DNA of 64,000 nt from an uncultured Lachnospiraceae bacterium (GCA_910587155.1 CAJULA010000003.1:127192-191191); one strand, 5' to 3'. Numbered from the stretch's first letter, positions 1-9,785 are shown. The notes: generated by a model not told the origin, from the letters alone. A program made the numbers and translations.

Positions 1-1267
1 GGGTCTGTTCGATGCGGTCTGTCATGCGGGCAACGAGCTGCATGGTCATCTCATTGCTTTTGGTCATATACAGATAACTGATATTATCAATCAGAGCAAA
101 ATTAAATATCGTCAATATTGTAAATCCGACACTGAACCAGGCAAAGAAGAGGGAGCAGGCGTGTCCTTTTGGGCCGCCGTCACCTTCCTGCTCTGGCGGC
201 AGGGCGGGCGATGGGAGAAGCTCACCAAGAAGGATGGGCAAAAGATAGAACAGGCAGAAACCCGCATACATCAGCATGTAGTATCTGACATCCGGCGTCA
301 GAAAATAGATCATAGTGCAGGCAAAGGGCATGGAAATCAGGCACAGCCCGGTAAGCAGCAGAGCGGCAGGCCGTCTGTGCAGGCCGTAGCGTGGGATGAT
401 CCACAGGAAAAGCCCGGCAAGCAGCAGAAAGAGAACTATGTTTAAGAGTTTGAATGCATTGATTTTGTCAAGGGGGCCCAAGAAGAAATAGGCAGATTCA
501 ATGAGACAGTTCTTAACGGCGAGCAAAAAGCCCGCCGCGTCGGGCAGTGACATCGTGGAGATGCCGTTATAATCACTGGCGGCGACGCCCCAGGCAGCAG
601 AGAGCAGCTGATTGCACAGCAGATATAGCGCCGTCCCCATCCCTCCCATCAGAAGGAAACGCCACCAATAGGCAAGGATCGTGCGCACAGTGCGCGCGTT
701 TGTGATCAACTGCAGCAGCGTCCAGGTGAGAATAAGCATGACCGCATAAGAAATATAAGCCTGATAGGAGCCATAGCCCAGCGCGATGCAGGCTGTTGCC
801 GGCAGCCATCCTTTTTTATATGTTATGGTCAGCAGTACCGCCAGTGTGAAGAGAAGCTGGGCGAGAAAATAACCGTCGGCGGTATACATATAGGCGAAGG
901 TACTGGCTACGACCGGAAACGATACGGTCAGCAGGGAAGTGAGAAAAATCCCCGTTTTTGTCCGCAGGGAAAAGATTACGGTCAGGCAGACACAAGTCAG
1001 GGCAAGATAGAGCAGGGACAGCAGGCCGTTGATCCACTGCAGATCATAGTAGGAACCGATCCCGCAGGTAAGTGTGAGAAAGCACCTGCCAAGATGGATG
1101 GTATTCTGGCTGCTGTGAAAGTTATAGACGGAATCCCAGGTGAGCAGGTGGTTGGTCAGACGGTACATATGGATCAGGAGCCCTGCCGCAAAGGCAGTGA
1201 CAAAGGCGAGTTTCCATTCGTATTTCAGTTTTTGACGAAAGGTCTGGAAAAAAGTGTCCGGGTACAT
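1..1267 (-). CDS. GtrII-like multi-pass membrane protein (5' part; 3' end beyond window)
   Basis: The reading frame is open without a stop from an ATG behind a good AAGGAG site down to the window edge, giving 422 codons of the N-terminal part. The protein is strongly hydrophobic, with about ten predicted membrane segments. Early residues run MYPDTFFQTFRQKL, then come loops with TWDSVYNFHSSQN and a YMYTADGYF stretch. This arrangement resembles the GtrII-type glucosyltransferase family (O-antigen or lipid-linked glucosyl transfer outside the membrane). A GtrB-like GT2 lies further along the opposite strand (30.4 kb), but no GtrA flippase was seen. The gene is transcribed away from the EPS operon and shares the short divergent promoter region with it. 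The family call is by resemblance only; the reading frame itself is solid. Confidence 0.8.
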   Translation of the reverse strand, partial: MYPDTFFQTFRQKLKYEWKLAFVTAFAAGLLIHMYRLTNHLLTWDSVYNFHSSQNTIHLGRCFLTLTCGIGSYYDLQWINGLLSLLYLALTCVCLTVIFSLRTKTGIFLTSLLTVSFPVVASTFAYMYTADGYFLAQLLFTLAVLLTITYKKGWLPATACIALGYGSYQAYISYAVMLILTWTLLQLITNARTVRTILAYWWRFLLMGGMGTALYLLCNQLLSAAWGVAASDYNGISTMSLPDAAGFLLAVKNCLIESAYFFLGPLDKINAFKLLNIVLFLLLAGLFLWIIPRYGLHRRPAALLLTGLCLISMPFACTMIYFLTPDVRYYMLMYAGFCLFYLLPILLGELLPSPALPPEQEGDGGPKGHACSLFFAWFSVGFTILTIFNFALIDNISYLYMTKSNEMTMQLVARMTDRIEQT

Positions 1268-1304
1268 AAGATACTCCTTGATAAGTTTTCGTTTATTCTT
1301 TATT

Positions 1305-1354
1305 TTGCCTGAAAAGACTGGCAGTATTATATCATGTGCGCAGCACATCTACAA
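1305..1354. promoter_or_regulatory. Divergent promoter region with 15-bp palindrome
   Basis: Minus strand: -35 TTGTAG (1354-1349), 17-nt spacer, extended -10 TGATATAAT (hexamer 1331-1326), reading into the GtrII-like gene. Plus strand: TTGCCT (1305-1310), 17 nt, TATATC (1328-1333), reading into the CotH gene. The two -10 elements overlap. A perfect inverted repeat, ATGTGC-GCA-GCACAT (1334-1348), fills the spacer of the minus promoter and lies at the predicted start site of the plus promoter. This would suit a repressor or MerR-like operator acting on both directions. Elements were picked by eye; the plus-strand boxes are weaker matches. Confidence 0.5.
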
Positions 1355-1393
1355 TCCTTTTTAACTTTGACTGACAGGAAAGAGAATTTCTTC

Positions 1394-3598
1394 ATGGATC
1401 TGAGATTACAAGGCAAAAGCACGATCAAAAAACTGTTTATCGGCATTGCTGTTCTTTTTATAGTTGCACTGGTTTATCTGCTGCGGGCGCAGAAAGAGAC
1501 ACAGGTACAGAACACCGCCATTTATATTAACGAAGTGTGTCCCGCAAATCTGTCCGTTGTGAAGAACAGCCGCAAAGAATTCCCGAAGGGCTGGGTGGAG
1601 CTGTACAACGCAGGAGAGGAGACAGTCTCGTTAAAAGATTATTGTCTTTCCGACAGCGAAAAATATTCCGCAGACAGGACGCTTCCCGAGACAGAATTGG
1701 CGCCGGGGGAGTATGCATTTATTTTTTTGGATGATGATCCGGAAATGATAAAGGAAGCAAAAGAAAATGGGGAGATCTGCCTGGCTCTCAGACTGGACGA
1801 CCGAAAGGCAGCAACTTTGTGCCTCCTGGATGCAGAGGGCAGACTGATTGACAGGATGGAGATTCCGGCCGGGGTGAAAATCAATATGTCTTACGGACGG
1901 GACGCCGAAGGGAAGGGGAGCTGCCAGCCTATGGCATGTACGCCGGGAACTGCAAATGCAGCGGCGCGGCCGGATGCACTGGAGAATCTGGCGGTTCCTG
2001 AACTGTCAGTGAAAAGCGGGGTTTACCGGGATGATTTTTATCTGTCGATAGAGGCGGCCGAAGGGGTGCAAATCTATTATACGCTGGACGGCAGTGTACC
2101 GGGACCGGAGGATATTCTGTATACAGAGCCTTTGTATATTTGCGATGCAAGCCCGTCAGCCAACCGGTATGTGTCCAGGACGGATCTTTCCTGCCGCCCG
2201 TATCACATAGCGGATGTTGCCGTGGATAAAGCGACGATTGTACGGGCGGCCGCCTGTGCGGAGGATGGCAGGAGAAGCAGGACCGTGACGGGGGTTTATT
2301 ATGTGGATGGCGGAAGTGGTATCGGAGAAAAGTATGGAGGAGATGTGGCCACTCTGTCTGTTGTAGGAGATCCGGAGGGGCTGTTCGGGTATGAGGACGG
2401 CATCTTTGTACTGGGGAAGTCGTACGATGAGTGGCTGGAAATGCAGGGGGATGATGTGCCCGCGGAGCAGTGGGACAATGAGGTCATTGCAAATTTCAGC
2501 GGAAGAGGCAACCGGTCTGAGCGGGAGGTCTGTCTGTCTTTTTTTGAAAATGGGGTCTGCAGTTTAGAACAGACAGTGGGAATTAAGATCAGAGGACAGT
2601 CCAGCAATGTGGGCCGGCAAAAGGGGCTGAATGTCATCGCGCGCAGGATGTATGACGGAAACCCGGTGCTTGGGTATGACCTCTTTCACAATGGCCGTTA
2701 TGTCAAGCGGTTTATGCTCAAAAAGAGTATCTGTATTTTCCGGGATGGTTTTCTTATGAGTCTGGCGGAAGACTTACGGGTGGCGCCGCTGCACTACCGT
2801 CCGGTATCTTTTTTCCTGAATGGGGAATACTGGGGGTTGTATACCATACTGGAAAAGTATGACAGGCAGTTTTTCCGGGATTATTACGGGATCAGGGAAG
2901 AGAATCTGGTGATTATTAAAAATAAAGAAGTGGAAGAGGGCAGCGAGGCAGATCTGGCGGATTTTTATGATGTGATTGATTTTGCGGTTTCTCATGATCT
3001 GGCAGAGGAAGAGAATTACAAAATACTTTGTGACAGGATTGATATTGACAGTTATATTGATTATTATTGTATCAGAAGTTATGCGGATGATACGGACTGT
3101 TCGGAGCTGTGGAACATGATGGTCTGGAAATCATCAAAGACCGAAAAAAATAACAGCTACACGGACGGCAGGTGGCGGTGGGTTGCCTATGATATGGATG
3201 CTTCTCTGGGGGATCCGTCCAGAAATAATCTGAAGGAAGAGATCAGAGAAGGCAGACCGGCGTATCTGGAACATTCCATGATGAAGGCGCTGCTGCGTAA
3301 TCAGGAGTTTCGGGAGCGGTTTCTCAGGCGGTACGTGTATCTGTTGCAGACGAACTTTGCACCGGAACATGTACTTGCCGCGTATGACGTTCAGGCTGCC
3401 ATGCTGCGGGGTGCCTTTGAGAGTCAGTACGCGGCAGTACAGGGAGCGGAGGGAGCCCGGAGCGCCGCGGAAGGGGAATTGCAGCATATGCGCAATTTTT
3501 ACCGGATGCGCAGAGACTATGTGATGGCGTATCTGCAGGATTATTTTGAACTGTCCGGGGAAGAGATGGAACAGATCAGAAGAGAAACCATGGAATAG
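1394..3598 (+). CDS. Membrane-anchored CotH kinase family protein with lamin-tail domain
   Basis: The 734-aa protein has an N-terminal signal-anchor (about residues 15-31, LFIGIAVLFIVALVYLL). Next come a lamin-tail-like beta domain (INEVCPANLS to GWVELYNAG, about 45-130), a chitobiase-C-like segment (IYYTLDGSVPGPEDILYTEP, about 225-245) and a C-terminal CotH domain with GIKIRGQSS, YWGLYTILEKYD and WVAYDMDASLGD. CotH proteins are atypical secreted or spore-coat protein kinases. The DxD of YDMDA matches the family's metal-binding motif, so activity is plausible. The start was chosen because AGGAAAGAG precedes it; an upstream in-frame ATG at 1334 lies inside the palindrome and lacks a ribosome site. 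It is the first gene of the operon, 11 nt before the initiating transferase. The target is unknown; an extracellular substrate is inferred from topology. Confidence 0.85.
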   Translation: MDLRLQGKSTIKKLFIGIAVLFIVALVYLLRAQKETQVQNTAIYINEVCPANLSVVKNSRKEFPKGWVELYNAGEETVSLKDYCLSDSEKYSADRTLPETELAPGEYAFIFLDDDPEMIKEAKENGEICLALRLDDRKAATLCLLDAEGRLIDRMEIPAGVKINMSYGRDAEGKGSCQPMACTPGTANAAARPDALENLAVPELSVKSGVYRDDFYLSIEAAEGVQIYYTLDGSVPGPEDILYTEPLYICDASPSANRYVSRTDLSCRPYHIADVAVDKATIVRAAACAEDGRRSRTVTGVYYVDGGSGIGEKYGGDVATLSVVGDPEGLFGYEDGIFVLGKSYDEWLEMQGDDVPAEQWDNEVIANFSGRGNRSEREVCLSFFENGVCSLEQTVGIKIRGQSSNVGRQKGLNVIARRMYDGNPVLGYDLFHNGRYVKRFMLKKSICIFRDGFLMSLAEDLRVAPLHYRPVSFFLNGEYWGLYTILEKYDRQFFRDYYGIREENLVIIKNKEVEEGSEADLADFYDVIDFAVSHDLAEEENYKILCDRIDIDSYIDYYCIRSYADDTDCSELWNMMVWKSSKTEKNNSYTDGRWRWVAYDMDASLGDPSRNNLKEEIREGRPAYLEHSMMKALLRNQEFRERFLRRYVYLLQTNFAPEHVLAAYDVQAAMLRGAFESQYAAVQGAEGARSAAEGELQHMRNFYRMRRDYVMAYLQDYFELSGEEMEQIRRETME

Positions 3599-3609
3599 AA
3601 AGGAACAGT

Positions 3610-5022
3610 ATGGATCGCAAAAGCAGAATCACGGAAACATATGGCCTTCTCACAGTGGACTGTTTCTGTGTCATACTCTCATATCTGGCGGCATTGCTGA
3701 TCCGCTACGGCTCTTTTGCCGGGACACATCATAAGAACACCTATGTTCTTGTCTGTGTCTGGATTTTGCTCTTTACCGTGTTGTATGATACGCTGATCGG
3801 CAGCGGACGGAATTTTCTGCGCAGGGGCTATTATGTGGAAGCCAAGTCGGTGATAAAACATGTGGCCGCTTTGCTGATCTTTCTCGGATGCAGTCTGTTT
3901 TTTTTCAAGGAGGCGGAAAATTTTTCCCGGCTGGTGTTCGGCTATTTTATCCTGCTGCAGGGGGGACTGATGTTTGGCACACACAGTCTGCTGAAAAAAT
4001 ATCTGCGGGCCCATTACCGTGCGGACAGAAGCCGGGTCAAGGTAATGGCCATTGTGGATGAGGGAAGTGCGGAGCGGATCCTGCCGCTTCTTGTGCGGGA
4101 TGCGGAGTATGACTGCGAGATATCGGCGGCGGTCATCTGGGACAGAAACCGGGTTGGCGAGGTATTGTGCGGCGTACCGGTCGTGGCAGATGGCAAGGAT
4201 GTGATAGATGTAGCCAAAAATATGCCGATGGATGAGGTGTTTATTCATTTGCCGGAGGCGGGTAAGAGTACGCTGAAAAATCTGCTGACAGATCTGGAGG
4301 CCATGGGAGTGAGCTGCCATTACAGTATCGGTGTGGCCGAGCCGGAAGTACGGGTGCGGGAGATCGGGGAATTTGCCGGCTTCACGGTCGTCACCTATGC
4401 CATCCATCCGATGGATAACCGCCGGGGTATGATCAAACGTCTGCTCGATATTGCCGGGGGCTTTGTCGGCCTTCTGATCACGGCTTTTATGTACCCTTTT
4501 GTGGCACTGGCCATCAAGCTGGATTCACCGGGGCCGGTTGTCTTTTCTCAGGTGCGGATCGGGAAAAACGGACGGCGGTTTCGGATTTATAAATTCCGTT
4601 CCATGTATGCGGACGCGGAGAAGCGCAAGAAGGAGCTGGAAGCGCAAAATGAGATGCAGGGGCTTATGTTTAAGATGGAAGACGATCCGCGTGTGACCCG
4701 TGTGGGGAAATTCCTGCGCAAGACAAGCATTGACGAGCTGCCACAGTTTCTGAATGTGTTGAAGGGCGATATGAGCCTGGTGGGGACAAGACCGCCGACG
4801 GAGGATGAATTTGCCGCTTATACGCCATACTACAGGAGAAGGCTCTGTATGACGCCGGGCCTGACCGGCTTATGGCAGGTCAGCGGCAGGAGCAATGTTG
4901 ATAATTTTGATGATGTGGTAAAATATGACCTGCATTACATCGACCACTGGTCGCTCAGTCTGGATATCAAAATACTGCTGCAGACAGTGTATGTCGTGTT
5001 GTTTGGAAAAGGAGCAAAATGA
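3610..5022 (+). CDS. Polyprenyl glycosylphosphotransferase (EPS initiating enzyme)
   Basis: This enzyme transfers a sugar-1-phosphate from a nucleotide sugar to undecaprenyl phosphate, the first membrane step of EPS repeat-unit assembly. It is 470 aa. Four or so N-terminal membrane helices are followed by a CoA-binding-like cytosolic domain (about 140-250), then a membrane helix and the bacterial sugar transferase domain (about 275-470). The catalytic part shows KRLLDIAGG, SPGPVVFSQVRIGKNG, FRIYKFRSMY, RKTSIDELPQFLNVLKGDMS, VGTRPPT and the terminal TPGLTGLWQVSGRS block typical of the WcaJ/CpsE group. A good AAAGGA site precedes the ATG. Its stop overlaps the following GT4 start (ATGA). The sugar donor (Glc-1-P, Gal-1-P or other) cannot be told from sequence alone. 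Confidence 0.95.
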   Translation: MDRKSRITETYGLLTVDCFCVILSYLAALLIRYGSFAGTHHKNTYVLVCVWILLFTVLYDTLIGSGRNFLRRGYYVEAKSVIKHVAALLIFLGCSLFFFKEAENFSRLVFGYFILLQGGLMFGTHSLLKKYLRAHYRADRSRVKVMAIVDEGSAERILPLLVRDAEYDCEISAAVIWDRNRVGEVLCGVPVVADGKDVIDVAKNMPMDEVFIHLPEAGKSTLKNLLTDLEAMGVSCHYSIGVAEPEVRVREIGEFAGFTVVTYAIHPMDNRRGMIKRLLDIAGGFVGLLITAFMYPFVALAIKLDSPGPVVFSQVRIGKNGRRFRIYKFRSMYADAEKRKKELEAQNEMQGLMFKMEDDPRVTRVGKFLRKTSIDELPQFLNVLKGDMSLVGTRPPTEDEFAAYTPYYRRRLCMTPGLTGLWQVSGRSNVDNFDDVVKYDLHYIDHWSLSLDIKILLQTVYVVLFGKGAK

Positions 5023-6233
5023 GCATGAAAGGTAAGATACTGATCATTGTGGAAAATCTGCCGGTGCCTTTTGATACACGGGTGTGGCAGGAGGCGACAA
5101 CGCTGGTTGACAACGGCTATACGGTATCCGTGATCTGTCCCAAAGGCAAAGGATATGAAAAGGCTTATGAGAAGTTGTGCGGGGTGCACATCTTCCGGCA
5201 TGATCTGCCCACAGAGGGCAGCGGGCCGGTGGGGTATGCAAAAGAGTACGGCGCGGCGCTCTATCATGAGATGCGGATTGCGCAGTGGATCTATAAAAAG
5301 ATCGGCTTTGATGTCATCCATGGCTGTAATCCGCCGGATAATATTTATATGGTGGCAAAACGGTTTCGGAAATATGGCGTGTCCTATGTCTTTGACCATC
5401 ACGACATCTGTCCGGAACTGTTTGAAGCCAAATTCGGAAAGAAAAAGGGACTTTTATATAAGAGCCAGCTATGGCTGGAACGCAAAACCTATGAGAATGC
5501 GGCTTTTGCCTTCGTGACGAATGAGTCTTATAAAGAGATCGCCATCAGGCGGGGCGGGATGGACCCTGCGCGGGTGTATGTGCTGCGCAGTGGCCCGAAG
5601 CTGGAACGGCTGCAGATCCGCCCGCCCAGAGAGGAATTAAAAGGTGGCCGGACCTATATGGTCGGCTATGTGGGCGTGATCGGTAAACAGGAAGGGATAC
5701 CGTATCTGCTGAAGGCGGCAGCCCATATCCGGAAGGAACTACAGCGGGATGATATCTGCTATGGCATCGTCGGCGGCGGGACGTCTCTGGAAGAGATGAA
5801 GGCACTCTCTTCCCGGCTGGGACTTGACGATATCGTGACCTTTACCGGCCGGGCGCCGGATGAAGTGATGCTGGATTATCTGAATACGGCGGATATCTGT
5901 GTCAACCCGGATGAGTACAATCCGATGAATGACAAATCCACGATGAATAAAGTGCTGGAATATATGGCCCTGGGCAAGCCGATCGTACAGTTTGACCTGA
6001 CTGAGGGACGCTATTCGGCGCAGGGAGCATCCCTGTATGCAAAACCCAATGATTACCGGGATATGGCGGAAAAGATCGTCGCGCTGCTGGATGATGAGAA
6101 AAAGCGCCAGGAGATGGCAAAGTTGGGGCGCAGGCGCGTGGTGGAGGAACTGTCGTGGGAGCATACAAGCAAGGCGCTGCTGGAAGGGTATGAGACTTTT
6201 TTTGCCCGTAAAAATAAGGGAGAGTGCAGATGA
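5019..6233 (+). CDS. Glycosyltransferase family 4
   Basis: A 404-aa GT-B enzyme expected to add a sugar to the lipid-linked primer made by the preceding gene. The N-terminal half has VPFDTRVWQEA and FDHHDICPELF, a signature shared with WbuB-like GT4 enzymes. The C-terminal donor domain has GYVGVIGKQEGIPYL, TFTGRAPDEVMLDYL and the NKVLEYMALGKPIVQFD loop that carries the E-x7-E region. AAGGAG lies just upstream; the ATG at 5025 is an alternative start. The gene is joined to both neighbours by 4-nt overlaps, which suggests tight co-translation with the initiating transferase and the nucleotide-sugar dehydrogenase. Acceptor and donor are unknown. Confidence 0.92.
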   Translation: MSMKGKILIIVENLPVPFDTRVWQEATTLVDNGYTVSVICPKGKGYEKAYEKLCGVHIFRHDLPTEGSGPVGYAKEYGAALYHEMRIAQWIYKKIGFDVIHGCNPPDNIYMVAKRFRKYGVSYVFDHHDICPELFEAKFGKKKGLLYKSQLWLERKTYENAAFAFVTNESYKEIAIRRGGMDPARVYVLRSGPKLERLQIRPPREELKGGRTYMVGYVGVIGKQEGIPYLLKAAAHIRKELQRDDICYGIVGGGTSLEEMKALSSRLGLDDIVTFTGRAPDEVMLDYLNTADICVNPDEYNPMNDKSTMNKVLEYMALGKPIVQFDLTEGRYSAQGASLYAKPNDYRDMAEKIVALLDDEKKRQEMAKLGRRRVVEELSWEHTSKALLEGYETFFARKNKGECR

Positions 6234-7603
6234 GAATCAGTATATTTGGTATGGGATACGTGGGCTGCGTGGGCGCGGCCTGCTGCGCGAAGCTGGGACA
6301 TCATGTGATCGGGGTGGATGTATCGGCCCATAAGGTGGAACTGGTGAACAGTGGCCGGCCGACAATCATCGAAAAGGACATTGAAGAGCTGATCCGGCTG
6401 GCGCATGAGAGCGGTCGGCTGGAAGCGACCGGGGACAGCACATATGCGGTGCGCGGGTCTGAGATTTCATTTATTGCCGTGGGCACGCCCAGCAGCAGGG
6501 AAGGCCATCTGAATCTGGACTATATCTTTAAGGTTGCCTCGCAGATCGGGGAAGCGCTGCGGGAAAAAGAAGAATTTCATATCGTGGCGGTCAGAAGTAC
6601 GGTATTACCCGGCACCAATGAAAAGATCGGCAGGATGATCGAAGAAGTTTCCGGCAAAAAGAGGGGCAGGGATTTTACGGTCGTGTCCAATCCTGAATTT
6701 TTGCGGGAAGGGACGGCAGTTCACGATTACTTAAATCCTCCTTTCACTCTGGTGGGAAGTGACAGTGAGGCGGCAGTGGAGAAAATGCGGCGGCTCTATC
6801 AGGATATTCCCGGTGAATTTATCGCTACGGAGATCAAAGTGGCGGAGATGATGAAATACATCAACAATACCTACCATGCCCTGAAAATCGTATTTGGCAA
6901 TGAGGTGGGCAATATCTGCAAAGCACTCGATGTGGACAGCCATAAGGTGATGGAGATATTCTGTAAGGATACACAGCTCAATATCTCACCCTATTATTTC
7001 AAACCGGGATTTGCCTATGGCGGCTCCTGCCTGCCCAAGGATTCCAAAGCGCTGCGCACACTGGCCAGAGACTGTTATGTGGATGTGCCGGTGATCGACG
7101 CGATTGAAGAGAGCAATGAAATCCAGAAGAGAAATGCGGTGCGGCTGATTATGGAAATGGGCCGGCGCAAGGTGGGGATTCTTGGTCTTAGCTTCAAGGC
7201 CGGGACGGATGATCTGCGCTGCAGTCCCATCGTGGATGTGGTGGAGACACTGCTGGGCAAGGGCTTTGCACTGCGTATCTATGATAAAAATGTCAAATTA
7301 TCCGAGATCACCGGGACCAACCGGGATTTTATCATGGCCAAGATACCGCATCTCCAGCACTTTGTTTATGATGACCTGGACAAAGTGGTGTCAGAGTCGG
7401 ATGTACTGGTGGTAACGAACAAAGAGGCCGAGTTTACAGACCTTTTGCAGCGCTATCCGGGTAAGATCATCGTCGATCTGGTGCGGATGTGGCAGGATGT
7501 GGACTATGCCGGACATTATGAGGGCATTTCCTGGGGCAATATCAATACGAACGGGAAACAGGCGGATATGATACGGAAGGATATGGCGGGGACGGAGTTT
7601 TAA
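6230..7603 (+). CDS. Nucleotide-sugar 6-dehydrogenase, GDP-mannose dehydrogenase (AlgD)-like
   Basis: Predicted to oxidise an NDP-hexose twice at C6, giving an NDP-uronic acid. Of 457 aa, the N-terminal Rossmann domain starts MRISIFGMGYVGCVGAACC. Further motifs are RSTVLPGT, SNPEFLREGTA, the central helix EMMKYINNTYHALK, and FAYGGSCLPKDSKAL with the catalytic cysteine. The C-terminal domain has LSFKAGTDDLRCSP. The phrases NPEFLREGTAVHDY, LGKGFALRIYDKNV and IPHLQHFVYDDLDKVV resemble AlgD (GDP-mannose to GDP-mannuronate) more than typical UDP-glucose dehydrogenases, although a UDP-sugar substrate cannot be excluded. The ATG in the ATGA overlap fits AAGGGAGAG spacing better than a GTG two codons earlier. 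The uronic acid may serve the heparinase-like and AsnB gene products downstream. Confidence 0.9.
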   Translation: MRISIFGMGYVGCVGAACCAKLGHHVIGVDVSAHKVELVNSGRPTIIEKDIEELIRLAHESGRLEATGDSTYAVRGSEISFIAVGTPSSREGHLNLDYIFKVASQIGEALREKEEFHIVAVRSTVLPGTNEKIGRMIEEVSGKKRGRDFTVVSNPEFLREGTAVHDYLNPPFTLVGSDSEAAVEKMRRLYQDIPGEFIATEIKVAEMMKYINNTYHALKIVFGNEVGNICKALDVDSHKVMEIFCKDTQLNISPYYFKPGFAYGGSCLPKDSKALRTLARDCYVDVPVIDAIEESNEIQKRNAVRLIMEMGRRKVGILGLSFKAGTDDLRCSPIVDVVETLLGKGFALRIYDKNVKLSEITGTNRDFIMAKIPHLQHFVYDDLDKVVSESDVLVVTNKEAEFTDLLQRYPGKIIVDLVRMWQDVDYAGHYEGISWGNINTNGKQADMIRKDMAGTEF

Positions 7604-7635
7604 GGAATCCGGTATGTATATAAAAGGAATGGCGC

Positions 7636-9785
7636 ATGAGATCAGCTTCACTAAAATATATTAAAATATCTGTTGTTATATTGTTGTCAACGCTGTTGTG
7701 TTTCCTTTGTCTGGAGGGAGAGCAGGCAGATTCTTTTCACGATGATGAGAAGGCAGAGCCGAAAGTAGTTATCAATGAGGTGTGCAGTCTAAATAACCAT
7801 ACATTCAGTCCTGATCTTGGCATGTTTTATGGATGGATAGAATTGTATAACAAAACTGACAGCACAGTTTCGCTTACAGGATACAGCCTGACGGATGATG
7901 CTGAATGTAAAAAATTTACATTTGAAGAGGATGTGGAAATAAAGCCATATTCTTACAGAATTGTATATATGAGTGACGCGGCCAAAGCAAACCATAAGTG
8001 GTATGCTGATTTTTCCATCCATACAACGGGTGATATGGTATATTTGTTTGATGAGCAGATGAATATGACAGACAGTGTGAAAGTACCGGGATTGGCAGAA
8101 GGTGTATCTTATGCAAGGATAGAGGATGGCATGGCAGAGTGGCAGATCCAAAGGGGAACACCGAATGAGAGCAATAACGGGCAGGAAATGGTTGCTTTGG
8201 AGAACATTGCCTTTCCGCCTCCTGTTTTCTCCAGAAAAAGCGGTTTTTATGAAGAAGAGTTTGATTTATCCGTTTATGCTCAGAGAGGGCTGGAAATATA
8301 TTATACGACAGATGGCAGTGTTCCTGACGAGGATTCGATGCGTTATCAGGGAACGGTTCACATTTCGGATGTGAGTGACAATCCCAATATTTATTCTGCG
8401 TATCAAAATGTATCTTCGGCAGTTGCGTATGCGCCCGAATGGAGTGTACCACCCAAAAGTTCTGTTGATAAATGTACTATAATCCGCGCAAAGGCTTTTG
8501 GTGATAATGGGTATGTGAGCCAGACAGCCACGGCAGTTTATTTTGTGGGATATGAGGAAAAAACGGCTTACGAAAACATGAATGTTATTTCGCTGGTAAC
8601 AGATCCGGATCATCTGTTTGATTATGACCAAGGGATTTATGTACTTGGAAGAGATTATGATGAAAGTGAATTAAATCATAGCAGTGACGCATGGTGGAAA
8701 GGACAGGGAGCATGGTGGTGGGAGGAGGCGAATTACAGAAGAACCGGGAGACAGGCGGAGAGACCGGTGCACATTACTTATTTTAATGAAGAAAGAGAAC
8801 TTGTCCTTGATCAGGAAGCGGGAATCAGAATTAAGGGGGGGGATCCAGAGGGTTTGCGCAGAAAAGTTTTAACCTTTATGCAAGAAAAGATTATGCATCC
8901 CGTTCCTGTTTTGACAGTCCGATTTTTGAAAACGGACTTTATCCTAAATCTTTTTCCTTATTTTCGGGCGGTGATGATAAAGCCGGAAAACTGAAAGATT
9001 ATCTGGCAATGCAGTTAGCCGAAGATCTGGCGTTTGAAACCATGTCCTTTCTTCCGGCAGTTGTTTTTTTGGATGGGGAATATTGGGGCCTGTATTATTT
9101 GACAGAAAAATACAGTGACAATTTTTTACATCAGTATTATGGGGTTGAGGAAGAAGATATTGTCATTATTAAAAACGGACAAATAAACGCAGGAAAAGCA
9201 GAAGATTTGGATGCTTTTAATCAGGACAGGGATCTCATTGCCTCAGATGAGCTGTCAGTGGAAGAGAGTTGGATGCTGTTTTGTGAAAAGTTTGATGTCG
9301 AAAGCTACATTGACTATTATGCGTTTCAGACATGGATTGGCCGAAACAACGATTGGCCGGGGAGTAACTATGCGGTCTGGAAGGTTTCCGCTCATCCGCA
9401 GTACGGTAAATGGCGCTGGATGTTATTTGACGTAAATTCCGGAGGAATGAGAGATTATGAATTTGATTCTTTTTCGTATCTGACAGAAAAAGATAAAATG
9501 TTTGCAAAACTGATACGATATCCGGAATTCAGGAAACGGTACCTGGACAGAGTGAATGAACTGGGAAACGTAACATTTGCTCCGGACAGGGTGATTCCTC
9601 TGATTGAGGAGATAGCGGAAAAGAACCGACCTCAGATGCGGCTTTTTTATGACCGGTTTTATGTGGGAATCTATACGGAAGAAAATTATGAGGCAGAAAT
9701 TGCGGGCCTGAAAGAATTTTTTCCCCGTCGCTATTCGTATCTTGCAGAACTGGAACGGAAATGGTTCCCGGGTGATGTGAAATAG
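7636..9785 (+). pseudogene. Second CotH family protein, frameshifted at an 8-G tract
   Basis: Two reading frames together make one CotH protein of about 716 aa. The first part (to 8994) has a signal-anchor (ISVVILLSTLLCFLCL), a lamin-tail-like region (VVINEVCSLNN, GWIELYNKTDS) and a chitobiase-C-like stretch (LEIYYTTDGSVPDEDS). The second continues with VVFLDGEYWGLYYLTEKYS, IVIIKNG and NNDWPGSNYAVWK. The frame breaks inside GGGGGGGG. Nine Gs (or six) would join GIRIKGG to SRGFAQKSFNLYARKDY, exactly the conserved CotH strand. The gene is therefore off as read, either by slippage or by sequence error. In the kinase core the usual D-x-D reads FDVNSGG, so activity is doubtful even when in frame. 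It is visibly more A+T-rich than the preceding dehydrogenase gene. A paralogue of the CotH gene at 1.4 kb. Confidence 0.85.
8835..8842 (+). repeat. Poly-G tract (8 G) at frameshift in CotH gene
   Basis: Eight consecutive G residues between ATTAA and ATCC. Reading eight Gs ends translation 50 codons later; nine or six Gs restore the full CotH frame. Slipped-strand mispairing would switch the gene on and off. A homopolymer miscall would look the same. Confidence 0.9.

Noticed and set aside
1334..1393. Upstream ATG start for the first CotH gene
   Set aside because: It lies in the palindrome at the predicted transcription start and has no ribosome site; AGGAAAGAG serves the ATG at 1394.
9009..9785. 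Separate short CotH gene
   Set aside because: It lacks the start of the CotH core, which is found in the same frame upstream after the G tract; better read as the 3' part of one frameshifted gene.
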